The notes: generated by a model not told the origin, from the sequence alone. Positions 1 to 12,650 are shown, counted from the stretch's first letter. The stretch: 64,000 nt of DNA from Cunninghamia lanceolata (GCA_027924645.1 BSBN01000849.1:11860001-11924000), one strand, 5' to 3'. Numbers and translations are program-made.

Positions 1-1669
1 CAAAACCTGTCTGCTCTCCAGAAATGATATCTGGAAGAATTCTTTTGACTATGTTCGCTACTGCTTTAGCCAAAATTTTGTAGACCACATTACACAGTGA
101 AATTGGTCTGAAGTCTTCGAAGGACTCTAGCTTATCTTTCTTGGGGATCAAGAGTAAAAAGGTGTTACCAATCTCTTTTAGAACCTTACCCTCCTTTCTA
201 GCATCCTCATAGGCTGTCGTGAGATCTTTTCCAATAAAACTCCAACATTTCTGAAAGAACGCTGCTGGAAACCCATCAGGTCCAGGAGCCTTATCCGGTC
301 CAAGTTGGAAGAGAGCTTCTCTGATTTCCTCTTCAGAGAATTTACTATTCAACATCAGGTTTTGATCTTTTGATACTAACTTCGGGATGAATCTTAAAAA
401 TTCTTGTTGGACCTGAAGGGTTGAACCCTTTTCTTCATTCAAGAGATCCTAATAATAATCAATTGTTGCTTGTCCAATCTCCTCTAGGATGTCCATGATC
501 CTATCCTCCTTTGTTTTAATAGAAGCAATTCTGTTGATCTCTCTACGGACCTTTGTTGAACTATGAAAAAATTTGGTATTAGAATAACCACCCTTCAGCC
601 ACACCTCCCTAGATTTCTACCTCTAAAAGACTTCTTCTTTAGCCAAGATGTCCTCAAGATTACTCATCAATTTTTTTTCTTTCAAAAAAGAAACATTAGC
701 CATTCCTTCTTTTTTGATTTTCTCATTTAAAGCTTGAATATCTGTCTCTATATGCCTCTTAGTTTCAAAAATATTCTTAAAATGATCCTTATTCCACTAT
801 CTCAAATTAGCTTTGATGAGTTTCAACTTGGTTACTATATTAAAAAGACCAACTCCCTTAGGATTGCAGTTTTTCCACCAATCCTCTACTAGAGACAGAA
901 AGGAGGGGTCCTTATACCACATATTTTCAAATTTGAAAGGGCGTCTTATTGGTCTCCTTTCACCCTGTATATCTAGGCTTTTTGGGAAATGATCAGACCC
1001 TGATTCCAGAACAATCTTGCCCTCCAAACTAAAGGGAAATTGACTCAAGTCCCCTTTAATAAAAAACCTATCTAATTTTTCTGCAATGTTGCAGAAGCCA
1101 AGTCTTCTATTCTTCCAAGTGTAGTTCCCATTGCCCAACAGTATTTCTATTAAATCATTTTTTTCAAGAAAGGCTTCAAAATATTTCTAAGATTGGATTT
1201 TCCTTCCCACCCCTCCTAACTTGTCTTTAGCTCTCAAGATAGCATTAAAGTCGCCTCCCAAGACAATAAAATCACAAATCCTATTGTTACACAAATGATC
1301 TAATTATGCCCACAACTCCTTTTTCAGACTTTGAGAATTGGGACCATAAATATTAATCAGAAGAAAACTTAAGTTGGAAGCCAAAATTATTACTTTACTA
1401 GCTATCCACCCATTACTGGAAGCTACTTCTTCTAAAAGCATAGTCTGCGGCCTCCATAATGTCACCAAGCCCCTTGAGGGACCTCTAGAGTTAACCTTAT
1501 CCATCTTCCAATGCTTCAGGCTCTTGGCAAAGGATTGACATTCACTTTCCTCTAGTTTAGTTTCTTAAATCATACAAATATCTGGTTGAATCAACTTCAG
1601 CTTGTGCCTTAAGAGGCACTTCTTGTTAGGGGCATTCATGCCCCTAACATTGCACGACAAAATCCTCAT
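1..1669 (-). pseudogene. LINE ORF2: APE endonuclease and start of reverse transcriptase
   Basis: Translation starts at the ATG at 1669-1667, whose first residues (MRILSCNVRGMNAPNKK) are the typical opening of a plant LINE endonuclease that nicks target DNA. SRGLVTLW and INIYGPN follow, then SDHFP near 985, the conserved endonuclease end. Left of 800 the frame passes into reverse transcriptase, with PGPDGFPAAFFQKCW near 250 and FRPISLCNVVYKILAKA near 100. The segment ends before the catalytic YADD region, which would lie outside the window. In-frame stops interrupt it: ICMI-stop-ETK near 1565 (Q expected), near 800, two near 620, and one near 450. It is a dead copy. Confidence 0.88.
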
Positions 1670-2436
1670 TTTTGTTCAGGAAGGGAGCCACCCTTCCCTA
1701 CTTTCAATAGATCGAGTAGTTTTAGCTAACCACTTGCTTCTCCATCCCACTTCAGTTTTTCCCTATTTGGAATTTAACCTGTAGATTTGTGATCTCCACA
1801 GTCTAGAGATGTTTTATCACTATCTCTTTGGCCAATCCCTAAGATCTCTAGGGGGCTGGGAAAATACTTTTCTTCAGTTTCCTTAAGAGCCAAATAATTC
1901 ACTTCTTCTTCTAGCCCAAAAACTTCCAGCCCTTTGCCTGAGTTTGACAACTAGTCCTCTGCAAGTGCTTCTTCATCCAGCCTAATTGAACCTTCCTTTA
2001 TGGCCTTTGCTAGTTGAACTAATTCATTACCTACTTCAAACAAAGAATCAAAATCTTCCATTTGCATATTTGGTTTGCCTCAATTGTTTCTGAAATTTTA
2101 GTGTTAATGTTTTGGGAGAGATTTACAAACTCTTCCACCCTAGAAAGGTATGAAGTCCCTCTCTTAGAGCTTCTTCACTTGGTCCCTGAGCCTTTTCAAT
2201 CTCCTTCTCATGTAAAATCTTGACTTCCACCAAGTCAGGTACCTAATGTGATGGGAAAGTAGTTGCCTTGTCCCCTTTAATTTCCATTTCCTCCATTACT
2301 AGTCTTGCCTTTACAACCTAAGTTTCATCCTCCACTAGGGTATTCCTTTTATTTTTGACTTGGTCATGCTCCCAAGATCTCCATCCTATTGTACTTTCCC
2401 AGCTTCCAAGGGTTTTAGATTCAAAGATAAGGGGTT
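1670..2436 (-). pseudogene. LINE ORF1, downstream part after the LTR insertion
   Basis: The open frame from 2436 to 2318 on the minus strand (PLIFESKTLGSWES onward) is in phase with the ORF1 frame that stops at the other side of the inserted LTR near 5055. If the LTR and one TSD copy are disregarded, the two halves meet without a frame change. This is the charged tail of a plant LINE ORF1 protein (RNA-binding, gag-like). Left of 2318 the frame is broken by stops down to the endonuclease start. No zinc knuckle is visible. Confidence 0.7.
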
Positions 2437-5054
2437 TGTAGGAGTCAAGGACAACACTGAGAGGGGGGTGAATCAGTGTTGTGTGAATTTTTAAATCTTT
2501 TTCAAAATTTAACTTGCAAAGCACAAAGGAGAGAAAGCTATTATTGATTTGTCAACCACATATACACAAAACTAAGAATGAAGAAGGAGAACAAAACCTT
2601 ATAAGCAACGTATTAACATACACACATACAGATGAAAACAATATGACACATAACACAAATTTGCACAAGTGGAAAACCCTCCTGGGGTATAAAAACCACT
2701 CCAAAACTGCTTCACTGGCTTAACCTTGAAAATATCTTTACAAGCCTCACTGGCTGATGTAAGTGTCTCACTGACAAATGGTCTTACCGACCTACAAGCC
2801 TCACTAGCATAGTATTGTGCCTCACTGGCATTTCTTAATCAATCAGAACTAAAAATCTCATGTGCAAGAAGTGATTGCTGCTCAATCTGATTTGCACCAT
2901 TCAAATCAACTCATCTGCAACATTCATTCCATCATTCCAATCCTCTAATATTTTATTCTTGAATCATCTAATTCACCTGATCAGGGAAACATCTCTCTTT
3001 CATTACAAATTGGTTTTTCATATTTTATACATTCATCTGTATTAACAAAAAAATTTCATCATTGATCTGCACCCTCAACAACCTCAAATCAAAACACTTG
3101 TAGAGTCATTAAATATCATATGTCCTTTCACTTTCAATTCTTCTCTGCTTTTTCAATCTACCTATTCAAATCCATCTTCAAACTTTGCAAGATCCTTCAT
3201 ATTCCTGCAAAAGAATCTTATTCAAAAATATCATTTAACCTTCAATAAATTTTGCCCTTGAAAGAGAAAAATAAAATCTCTTCATAAAAATAATCAATCT
3301 CCTCCTTTGCAACTATCATTTACATAAAATGATATCTATTCACCAAAACCCCAACACATTTTTCTGACCATTGACATATGCAAAAATGACAAACTTGACC
3401 TTTCATTTTCTCTGATATTTCAGTACCCCTGTAGGAGAAAATAAAAACTCTGAACACTTTCATCTTAAAACACAAAAACTCATATTCTTCCATCTCTGGG
3501 TTATTTCTGCAAGAATAAAAAATATGCAAATATATGTCATTTTTGTCTTCAAAAACTCCTCAAATTTTTTGATATTCTTTTCCAATAAAAACTTCAAATC
3601 AATCTTCAAAATAATCTTCCAATCTGTCTTTTTCATCTTCCTCTGCAAATAAAAAATCTTTCTCATAATGTTGATCTTCCTCACAAAAATCATCTTCAGA
3701 AAAACTTTCACCTTCTCTATATCTTCAAAAAAACAAACCAATCTTCTCACAGAAAAATCTTCACTAAATTCTTCAAAGGTATGGGAAAAATAAAAAAGAT
3801 TTTCCAAAAAATTGCTTTTAAAAAGGCATCAACTATTTCCTTTAAAAGCTCCTTGAAAAACTCCTTAAAAGACTCATATACTTCCCATTTTAGATCTCAT
3901 ACCTTTTTAAAAGAAAAAATAAAATAGAAATTAAAAAGTTTCTAATAAAAAATAAAAGCCATTTATCACCTTATTCATCTCCCCTCTTCAAATAAATCAT
4001 TTCCTTCCAAATATGATTTTTTATCCTTTAAAAAAAACTCTCCTAAAAAGAATTCAATACCTTTCATAAATAAAGGTTTATAAGATTTTTGCTCCCAAAA
4101 GAAACTTACTTAAATGTCATAAAAATGACATAGGTAAAGAAGTCATCAAATATTATGTTTTCAAACTTTTAGACAAATCTCCCCCTTTTTGGCATTCACT
4201 TTATGAAGACCACTTATAACATACGATGTCTTTCTATAAACCGTGCTCTCCATATCTTCGACGGCTTTCTATAAACCGTGCTCTCCATGAAATGGCAACC
4301 TTCGAAGATTTCATTTAAATACATATAGCTCCCCTAGGATGTATAATAATTTTCACTTCAACCAATGGCTCCCACCAAAACATATTCGATGACTTTTGTT
4401 TTTTTAAATCATGCACCACCTTTATGAAACGTCAGGCTCCCTCTTGGCATACATACTATGCTCACTAACAAACAAAAAAACTTTATAATCATGATTTAAT
4501 CCCTCAAGGCATCGAGCTATGATGTTTTCCTTTTGAAGATTTTATAGTATACATTTGATGTTTTTTTTTTAGTGAAAAAAAAAACTATAACTTATTCCCC
4601 ATTCGAGCTCCATTGACTTATTCAACGACATGCACTATATGAAGACCTTTTCCTGCTCAAGCCTTTGCTTTAAAAGGTGATAAAGTTTTAAAAAAAAACT
4701 TGATTTATATGGAGAGCTCGTGCCACTGAACTTGACCAATTGCAAAAAATCTTATAAGAAGAAAGGGCCGGTTGCCCAATGACATTAACACCCTTAAGCT
4801 TGCCACTTAAGTGGCTTTTACCATATATCAACTCTCTTCAGATCAAGAATCATAACCTCCTTGTCATGTGATTCAAACAAGAACCTTGCCCTGATTTGAA
4901 ACTGCTTGCATAGTATGTGAATGTTACTGATGAACTAAGCAGAGAATGCCACATGAAGAATAAGACATAAGCCAACTGAGATCTTCTTTGAACAACAACC
5001 ATCTCCTCCTGATATGAACACACTTTTGACATCAATGACAACCTGTCACCATCA
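2437..5054 (-). mobile_element. Solo LTR (2.6 kb) inserted in LINE ORF1
   Basis: A single long terminal repeat, read on the minus strand: it begins TGATGG at 5054 and ends CTCCTACA at 2437. It is flanked by a perfect 5 bp duplication, GGGTT at 2432-2436 and 5055-5059. The U5 end carries TTCACCCCCCTCTC between 9 bp complementary arms, a feature shared with the Copia-1 LTR. No pol frame is present. A full element with shorter LTRs was considered, but no terminal direct repeat is visible. An array of AGTGAG-type motifs lies at 2700-2840, and a 24 bp direct duplication at about 4230 and 4265. Confidence 0.75.
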
Positions 5055-5975
5055 GGGTTGACTTAGGACACCCCAATCTGTAAATATTTCAAGTTCTCTC
5101 CAGCACTGATCAGGAAAAGGGTTTTCAATACATATTCTAATGTACGAGCCTTCTTCGGTTGGATCCTTCCATTCTTCTGAACAAATATACCTACCCAAGT
5201 AGTTTCCAATTTCTTCTAAAATCTTCTGGTTACAAAATTCTAATGGTAGATTGGGCAATCTATACCAGTCCTGACTTCAATTCAATTTGTGCTTCTTTGG
5301 ATCAAAGCCCACAAACCAATCACATAAATAAAAACCAAATCCATCCAAAATCTAGATCCCTTCTAATATTTCCTTTTTGATCTTTACATAGGGGCAAAAA
5401 ACAAAGAAGAAGCCATTCTCTAGGGTTTTCAAAGATAACTCCTTTCCCCACCTTTCCTGCCTCCATTTTTTGAGGTCTTCTGTATCTAGGTTGGGTCCAT
5501 ACCATTTTCCAATAACTCCAAATTTTTTCATAGATTCAATAGAGGGGTTTAACAGATTTGGGCTTAGCACCATAGTTTTTTAATTTCCATACCTGAATTT
5601 TGTTGATCAAATACCGATGCCTCCCTCTCTGAAATTAGGGTTTCACCAATGGTCATGCCTTTGCCTTCCATTGTGACTCTGATGATTCTTCCATTGTGCC
5701 TGATTCTCCCATCTTTTCCTCCATCGCCTTGGAGGGATATATTTATCAGCAAACTGTGAGAATTGCTGCCTTCCATTCAATCTCCATGGTTCAAGGGATG
5801 CTCTATCCTGAACTTTGCTTAACGAAATTTCCTTTTCTATTTCCTTAGCCCATGATCAGGTAGAATCAATCTCCTTACCTTTTGAGTTTCCTTCCTTCCC
5901 TTTGACCCTTGCTTCTTCCTTCTTATCACTCTAGATAGGATCCACTACTTGCTTATCCTTGTATTTTCGCTCCAT
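5055..5975 (-). pseudogene. LINE ORF1, upstream part (DUF4283-like)
   Basis: Minus-strand frames give WRQERWGKELSLKTLENGF near 5440 and LPLEFCNQKILEEIGNYLG near 5230. These are the hallmarks of the DUF4283-type N-terminal domain and following segment of plant LINE ORF1 proteins, which bind the element RNA. The likely start is the ATG near 5975 (MERKYKDKQVVD). Stops occur near 5930, 5860, 5640 and 5580, with at least one frame change near 5575. The frame ends at the TSD of the solo LTR (VLSQP-stop), and its continuation is at 2436. Confidence 0.75.
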
Positions 5976-6924
5976 CGTGGCTATGGCATTCTTTAACCAC
6001 TAACTATATTATATTTATTGTACATATAAAATCTATATTATTCTTACATGAGCATTGTTAAGTTGCTTGAAATTGGTGTTGTGATGGAAATAATTGCTAC
6101 GAGTTGATGATATGTGAAATGATAATGTTTTGGGGAGTTGATTGCTCTTGGGAGTTTTATGGTAGATTGTTGTTTAAAGGTGTTTTGGGAGATTATTGTT
6201 TCATGGTGGTTGGGAGAATTATTATTTTGGGAGAAAATTGTTTTATGGGAGTGGGAGATTAATGTTTCTGGGAGTTGATGCTAAAGGGAGATTTTGGGAG
6301 TTGTGATTAATGGGAGTTAATGTTTAATGGGAGTTTGATGCTTATTGGAGTTATTGATTTTATTGTGGAAGAAAGTGAGATAAATATGTGAATTAGATTC
6401 TTGAATATGAAATTGTTTCTGTTTAATTTGTTGAACATCAAGAAAATGTTTCTCTTTTGATGCTTGGGGGTGGATTTGAATTGGTCAAATCCTAAGGTTG
6501 GGTGGTGAACAAATCTAAATTGTTAATAAATTTGTGGTTGTATATCATGTGAGCTAATCAGGGTTGATGTAATTTTGTGTCTAGACTAAATTTGTTTCTT
6601 GTGATATAAAGATTAGCATTGAAGAGAGAAAGGATTACTTCAATAAATGAATCTGTAGAAGATTGGAACAGAGCAATGCTAATGTGCAAGAAATATTCTT
6701 TTCTCTTGATGAATTCCAAGAGGAAGTCCATTCCTAGGGGGAAGAATGTAAGGTATATACGAAATCTATTTATTAATCATGATATTTTAGATAATTTAAT
6801 ATACTACATTTATGTACTTTATATAGATTCTTTTGTTTTATATTACTTGCAAATAAATGGGTGTTGGTATATGAAGATGAAGAGACATTTTCTTTTTTAA
6901 CTCTCTTGTGGAAGACAAAGAGTC
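5976..6924. other. Spacer with GGGAG-rich block, no gene seen
   Basis: From about 6125 to 6360 the plus strand repeats GGGAG, mostly as GGGAGTT or GGGAGAT, about a dozen times at irregular 10-25 bp spacing inside T-rich DNA. The G runs are only three long and widely spaced, so G-quadruplex formation is possible but not certain. The rest of the stretch, including the open frame at 6619-6900, shows no recognisable protein or RNA. Confidence 0.5.
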
Positions 6925-7130
6925 ATGTTGTTTACTTTTTAAAAAAAATCAAGGATATGGGAGTTGGAGGATACATCAAGATGATCTATCTAGATGCCAA
7001 TATTCAACTCTATGATAACATAGATCACTTTTTTTTTATTTGCCAGATGGCCATTTCTATGCGGTTATGGATTATTTATGTGAAAAGACATGGAGCCTAT
7101 AAGGAGAGACTATTCTTTACAATATTGTAG
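6925..7130 (+). pseudogene. Galactinol synthase (GT8 family) pseudogene fragment
   Basis: One plus frame gives YIKMIYLDANIQLYDNIDHF at 6985-7035, and the +1 frame from about 7040 continues LPDGHFYAVMDYLCEKTWSL. Together these are the signature block of plant galactinol synthase, which transfers galactose from UDP-galactose to myo-inositol in raffinose synthesis. A further shift lies just before (IWEL, then YIKM). The metal-binding DxD motif of GT8 enzymes, normally DGD here, reads DAN. After TWSL comes a stop. Only about 65 codons of a protein of about 330 residues are recognisable, so it is a dead fragment; no other exon was identified nearby. Confidence 0.72.
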
Positions 7131-9839
7131 GAATTTCTATCACAATAGAGTGTACATAAAACATTTAAGATTTGACGCACGAAAGATGTTGGTCAAGATG
7201 CCAAAGTTTTATTCAACACCTATTTGTTGCATCATTTTGTAAGTCTAAAAACTCCTAATTAATCTGATATTTACATAACTACATGGCTTAAAGTTTGAGA
7301 GTTATTTCTGTTTGTAATACATCTCTACCAAGGATACTTTTGCATGGAGCAAGGATTTTGGATGTGATTTACCCCTACCTATTGTCTATGCTAGAGGGTT
7401 TCAAATGCTTTTTCTATACAAACCTGGTAAACATTATAGAATGTTTCATTTGATGTTTTTAACCAAATAATTCTTGTTCCCTAGTTGCAAGCATGGTACT
7501 TGGTCTTCACCTCCTTTTATGTATACTTGTTAATCCTTTTAGATTTTCAACATACTATGTACCTAGGAACTTTTGTGCCTTGCAGTCTATTCTCGATGGG
7601 GGTTGAGTAAATGGCTTACTCAATGCCGGTTTGTTTTACTCTCTTAACAGAGAAATCAATTCTTTGTGCAACTCACTACCCTCATAATTTGCCTTAAAGA
7701 ATGACACCAAGATTTTGAATCCAATCATTTTGCATGTTGATATTATTGGAATGTAGATGCATAAAGCCTTTGGAATTAAATCCATTTTGTTCATAGCCTA
7801 TAAATTTTTCTTTTCATGCCTCTTTGTGAAGCATTTTGTCATATAAATCATGTGCTTTGATGATGCTTCCCCTACCAATGTTCACATTTGGAATTTCCCT
7901 TCTCATGTACCATTCTCAGGCTTGGATGTTTGGGGTTTTTAATCAAATTGAAATCAATCCTTCCTTTATCATGGTTGACTATGGAATTTGACTAAGTAGT
8001 CAAATCCTTTTGTGTTTGAATCTCTAAAGCCATATTGGTAAGCTACAACTTTATTTAAATATTTTATATGTAAATGATCAGATATTGCATTTTCTCTTTA
8101 GATCAATTCATCAACTTTAGGAACTTCAAATTTCTTTTTTTAGCTGATTGTAATCTTTCACTATCACCACTAATTCTTTGGCTTGCTAAGAGAATCGATG
8201 TTTTGCAATCCTAATCAAATATATTTATGTTTATAATTACGTCTGCAACATTTTCTAACATTTGATTAACTTTCTAATCTAATAATTTCAATCCTTGGGC
8301 TTTGATTATGTATGATTTGATTCGATTGGAAGTCTTGCATAATTCCATACATGGCATCATTGAGGCATAATAGCTTTCTAGTGCTTATGTTTTTCAATGG
8401 TTAATATATATTTTTACTATTGTTGAAGTGGGCTTGTTGTTATCTGAGACCTTATGCTAGAAGTTTTATTTTTTATTTCATTCATGACATGCCTTGAAAA
8501 GTCTTTTCGACTCTTAATAGTTAGTCAAGTTTATTTCACTTGATTCCAGTGTGAAATTTTGGTGGCTTCCCATATCAGGTCATTTGGTTGTTGATCATCC
8601 GAGGCAGCATCCACTTATTTGATGATGGAGTGCAATTTTGGCCAAGTACAGATTTATTTATTAAATTCAAATTATGTGCCTTCCATTTGGTAAATATGGG
8701 TCGGAATATAACTTTGAGTCTCAAGCAATTATTAAGTTGGTTTATTATCTTATAGTGGTTAATGATGCTCTATGATAATATAGTATAAGTAAGGGTGTAG
8801 GAAGAGGTGAAAATTATGTTATGTTTAACTATAGAGTACTATCTCATGCTATACGATTTATCATTATATAATGAATAACCATGATGGACTATGAGTATAT
8901 CTTTAATATTAGTTTTCTAGTTTAACCTATAATAATCTATGTTGTATATTGGTCATGCATGTGTAACAAGTATGATGTGGTTATAGACTCTTTAAAATCT
9001 ATTTGGGTCAGAGGATTGTTATATACTTTATTAGCCTTATATGAGATACATTGAAAGACCTATGCTCATTAGACCTTCCATCGTTATAATTCTTTGATTA
9101 TTGTTTTTTTCTTTAAATTATACTTTATAACTATTGGACAATTTTAGTGTTTTTGCAATTTCAAGTAAGGGGATTTGCAAATGATATAAACAAAGGATAT
9201 ATATAATCTTTATGACATGATATTTTATAATGATTGTCAAGTAATGTATTAGGAGTTTATAATGATTTAATATTTCCTTAGAAGGTGATGACCATAGTAG
9301 TAGATGCATTGGTTTAAGAGATCAATATGTATGATACCATTTTGTGGGTGTAAGTTCCAGTTTTTGAACTACAAAGTCTCTATGATATGCGTACATAGGC
9401 AAGGCCATCATGAGCCCCCGAGACATTAGGTCGGCCCCCCTATGGCATTAGCCTTGTTATTTGTACATTGATATCTGTTATGTATATTTATTGACCTTGC
9501 AGAACTAATGTTTACATTGAGTGTGCAGATTCAGGTTTATTAACCATGCAGGATACTAAAGCTAGAAAGTATTTTCCCACTTTGAGAGTGGATGATAATA
9601 TGACACTTATTGTATTGGATATCAAACTACATAAGAAATTTTTAAATCCTAAATTCTCATTTTCGATGAATATTATTGTACATATGTTTAAATTTGAAGT
9701 TTATTAAGTTAAAATAAGAAAATTTTCTCCTATAATCATATTATATTTTCATTATTTTTGACTACTTTAATATTTTTTTGTTATTTATTGATATTTCCTA
9801 AGTGGGCATTATAAGGGCTTTTATCAGACTACTAAATGA
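7131..9839. other. AT-rich DNA, nothing recognised
   Basis: No open frame of convincing length, no domain motif, no LTR boundary and no RNA gene could be recognised. GC is low throughout. Some of it may be decayed transposon or intron sequence, but nothing in it supports a specific call. Confidence 0.5.
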
Positions 9840-11352
9840 AGTAGCAAAATGAAATCAACACAAAAGACAACACTGCACTGACAACAACTTGTATTATTTA
9901 TTCAGTAGTGACAATGAATTACACGAGTACAAATTCAAGTTCTAAAATCATGCTTCAAAATCAAAACATCTACCTCGTTACAGAGTGCTTTATAACATCT
10001 ACATTCAACAGGAAAACTGAACCCCTTTTCAAAACCAGAAGAATGTATTTATATAATATTCTACCAAAAGCAATTGAATTGTCACCATTTGTTGAAATAC
10101 TAGAAGAAAATGAATTGCCCGATAGTTGAGCAGTTAAAAAACTAAATCACCACCTCAAACATCCTCATTGGTGTATAACAATCACTAATATATACATTCA
10201 GCAAACTATACATACTCAAGATTCAAAACAGTCCATCGGTAAAATACCTTCTCAGCGAACTATAGAGTTTTCTATCTTTTCAAGAACTAGCTTTATCAAT
10301 GTTTTCTTAGGTTCACAAACTTAAACACTCCCTAACATGCCAATAAGAGGCGTTATCAACAAATATAACTCTTTGCGAACTTAGAAGTTCTCCATCGTAT
10401 GCTATCGGCAAAGTAGTAATTTTGCAAACTAAATGTTTTCCGGTATAAGCCTTTAGTTATCCGCAAAGTTTAACTTCCTCGAACCTTTTGTTGGCATATC
10501 GACAAATTTAGGAATCATGAACTAGTTTGAAAACTATGAAGTTTTCTGATACTAAGTGTTAAGCCATCAACCCCTATCAACAAATCTCCAACTACACAAA
10601 CTTACAAAAACTCCATTTAAACCCTTGTCAACGAATCGACAATCTCCAAAAATCCTGAACTAGCAAGGACTTAACACTTTTCCTTTTATTAGCGATTTCA
10701 TCTTTCAATGACCTAAGGAACTATGACTCTAATATTTATCGACAAAGTGAGCCATCGACAAACCTAAGGGTTCATGAACTAGTGATTTTGCTAACAAAGT
10801 CCCCTTTAGCAACTGGGAGAATAAAAAGTGAATTTTGCTTCAAGGTTAGTTGGTGAAAGTTCCCATCAATGAACTGAGCCATCGATGAGATTAAGATTTT
10901 GTGAACTCAGGATTTTGCCTACTAATTTAAGGCTTCCTTTGGAAAACATGAAAAGTGAACTTATATAAAGACTTGTCAGTGAAATTGCACATCACTGAAC
11001 TAGGTTGTTAATGAATTGAGTCGTCAGTGAACTTAACGATTCGTGAACTAGAGATTTTGCTGACTCATTCTAACTTAGCCAGTTTGCATCCAAACTTCAC
11101 CAAAATTGAATTGGAGATACTCAATTGGCTCTTCTACATGATGATGCTCTCAAGTTAACCAAACAAATCTAAAATTGCCTCCTGAAACAAAAACCAATTC
11201 TGCAAAGAAACAAAGCCAAAAACCAACTTAGAAAATAAAACATATTTTTGGTGACACGGGATTGCAAGTGAACCCAAATGTCCTTGCATCAGAGACAACT
11301 TTCTGATTAAGTGAAAGCCCACTTATAAAAAGCCTATCGCATAATAATACTG
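9840..11352. repeat. Degenerate interspersed repeat block
   Basis: From about 10230 to 11090 the plus strand repeats variants of two phrases: GTGAACTAGNGATTTTGCT, and ATCGACAAA or ATCAACGAA. Examples are near 10510, 10770, 10900 and 11045, at irregular spacing of roughly 60-150 bp. This resembles the internal minisatellites of long plant LTRs, but no TG...CA boundary with a TSD was found. The frame at 9908-10129 shows no known domain. The block ends where repeat R begins. Confidence 0.5.
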
Positions 11353-12650
11353 TAAGGTATAAATACATTTATTTTACATCATTTGTATAGTTATTATAAA
11401 TTTATAGTTTTATGAATCAATTTGATTTATTTGGTGTATTAATTGATATTTCATTTTATTTTATTTAGTTATTTGTTATTATATCTTTTTTATTTTCATA
11501 ATTTTTTTTTTAAAGATTACTTTCATTTTTTTTATATATGGGATTATGTTGTGTAGTTTGACTTAGTCCTTATGGAAAGATAGAATTGTGTATTTCAAAT
11601 TCTAGATTTTTTGTACTTCTAAATTGACTTATTCAAAAAGTTTAGTGTTTATTCTATTGGCTTGCACTAAAAAATTTTGAGTTAAGTGTTTGTCCTATTG
11701 GCCTACACTAAAAGTATCAATTTGACTATCTAGGAACATGTATTTAAGGGCTTCTCCTAAGTCATTGGGATCATAAAGTACTAGCATCAAACATTCATGT
11801 CTAAAATTCATTAAATTATGGTTGCATTAGTCCCAATTTCATAACAATCTTAGTTACATTATACTTGCATCTACTTAGAGTGTTTCCTATCTTTGTACAA
11901 CTCCACAGGTCGACTATTCTTCAAGGAAGTTGAAAATCTTGTCTCCATTCTACAATGAGGCTCATAATTACTCGAGGTCCTCACTAACAAGTAAAAAAGA
12001 GGCAAGTGCATTGTTGGAGGTTGCATCAACAACAAACTAGGTTGTTTAGTGCAACCTAGTCCAAGACTAAGCCATAAGACACAACCATGTCTTTAGTAGC
12101 ACAAACTTCAAAATATCTTATCAGATTGTTATGATCATAGTCAAGTGAAAGAATAATTATGTGTTCCACCTTTTGGTTATTTTGTGACAAAAACATTTTT
12201 TTTTCAAAATTAATGACATTGTCAATCAAAACAAATAAACACTCATGAATTTGAAGATGATGTAAACTAATGAAATGCCATATTTTTAATGTATATTTTA
12301 TTATAATTTTTGAATATTATATTAAATCATTTCTATAATATTTGGTTAATTTTTAATAATGTCTTTATTATACTTTTATTTTTTTATTAACTAACTTACC
12401 ATCCCACTACTACAAACTTCAAGTAAAAATAAAGTATTTTAATTCTTTTTTATTTATGAAGTTTTTGATGTTGATAAGGGCATGGTGTATTGGTTAGAAA
12501 TATGGTCTTACTATCAGACCATCAAGGTTCACCCTTGCTGGGCCATTGAACTTGCATGCCTTGTGGCTTCACTAGGTTTATGAGCTCATGGGTTTGGACT
12601 ACATGTGTTAAAGCAAGAAAAATGTGATAGTATCATGGAAAGAGGTAGTT
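11353..12650. repeat. Dispersed repeat R, copy 1 (uninterrupted)
   Basis: A 1.3 kb non-coding segment that recurs at 26896-28049 continued at 50445-50621. Similarity begins at AAGGTATAAATAC and ends at GAAAGAGGTA. Shared blocks include CAACAACAAACTAGGTTG near 12025 and a tRNA-like head at 12477-12550. At the point where copy 2 is split by Copia-3 (GATAA), this copy reads straight through, so it serves as an empty-site reference. The class of R is unknown; the large size plus a tRNA-like segment suggests a composite of a SINE with older DNA. Confidence 0.75.
12477..12550 (+). repeat. tRNA-derived SINE-like head, copy 1
   Basis: TGGTGTATTGG at 12484-12494 fits RNA polymerase III box A, and GGTTCACCC at 12536 fits box B, about 42 bp apart. 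Between them GGTCT and AGACC can pair around a 7-nt loop like an anticodon arm. It does not close as a complete tRNA cloverleaf with an acceptor stem, so it is read as a SINE head, not a tRNA gene. A second copy lies at 50445-50510. Confidence 0.55.

Larger units (their letters stand above)
1..5975 (-). mobile_element. L1-type LINE, interrupted, 3' end outside window
   Basis: A non-LTR retrotransposon read on the minus strand. ORF1 lies on the right, then the endonuclease, then reverse transcriptase, which runs off the left edge; the poly-A end is therefore not in the window. The order ORF1, APE endonuclease, RT is that of plant L1 LINEs. A solo LTR at 2437-5054 splits ORF1. The 5' end cannot be fixed; the first ATG of the ORF1 frame is near 5975. 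Several in-frame stops make it inactive. Confidence 0.88.

Noticed and set aside
3460..3807. Lysine/phenylalanine-rich open frame on the minus strand
   Set aside because: It lies inside the solo LTR, has no domain and reflects low-complexity AT-rich DNA.
6619..6900. 93-codon plus frame upstream of the galactinol synthase fragment as its first exon
   Set aside because: No residue pattern of the enzyme's N-terminal region is recognisable in it.
12477..12550. Functional tRNA gene
   Set aside because: Boxes A and B are present but no acceptor stem closes; the repeated context indicates a SINE-like head.
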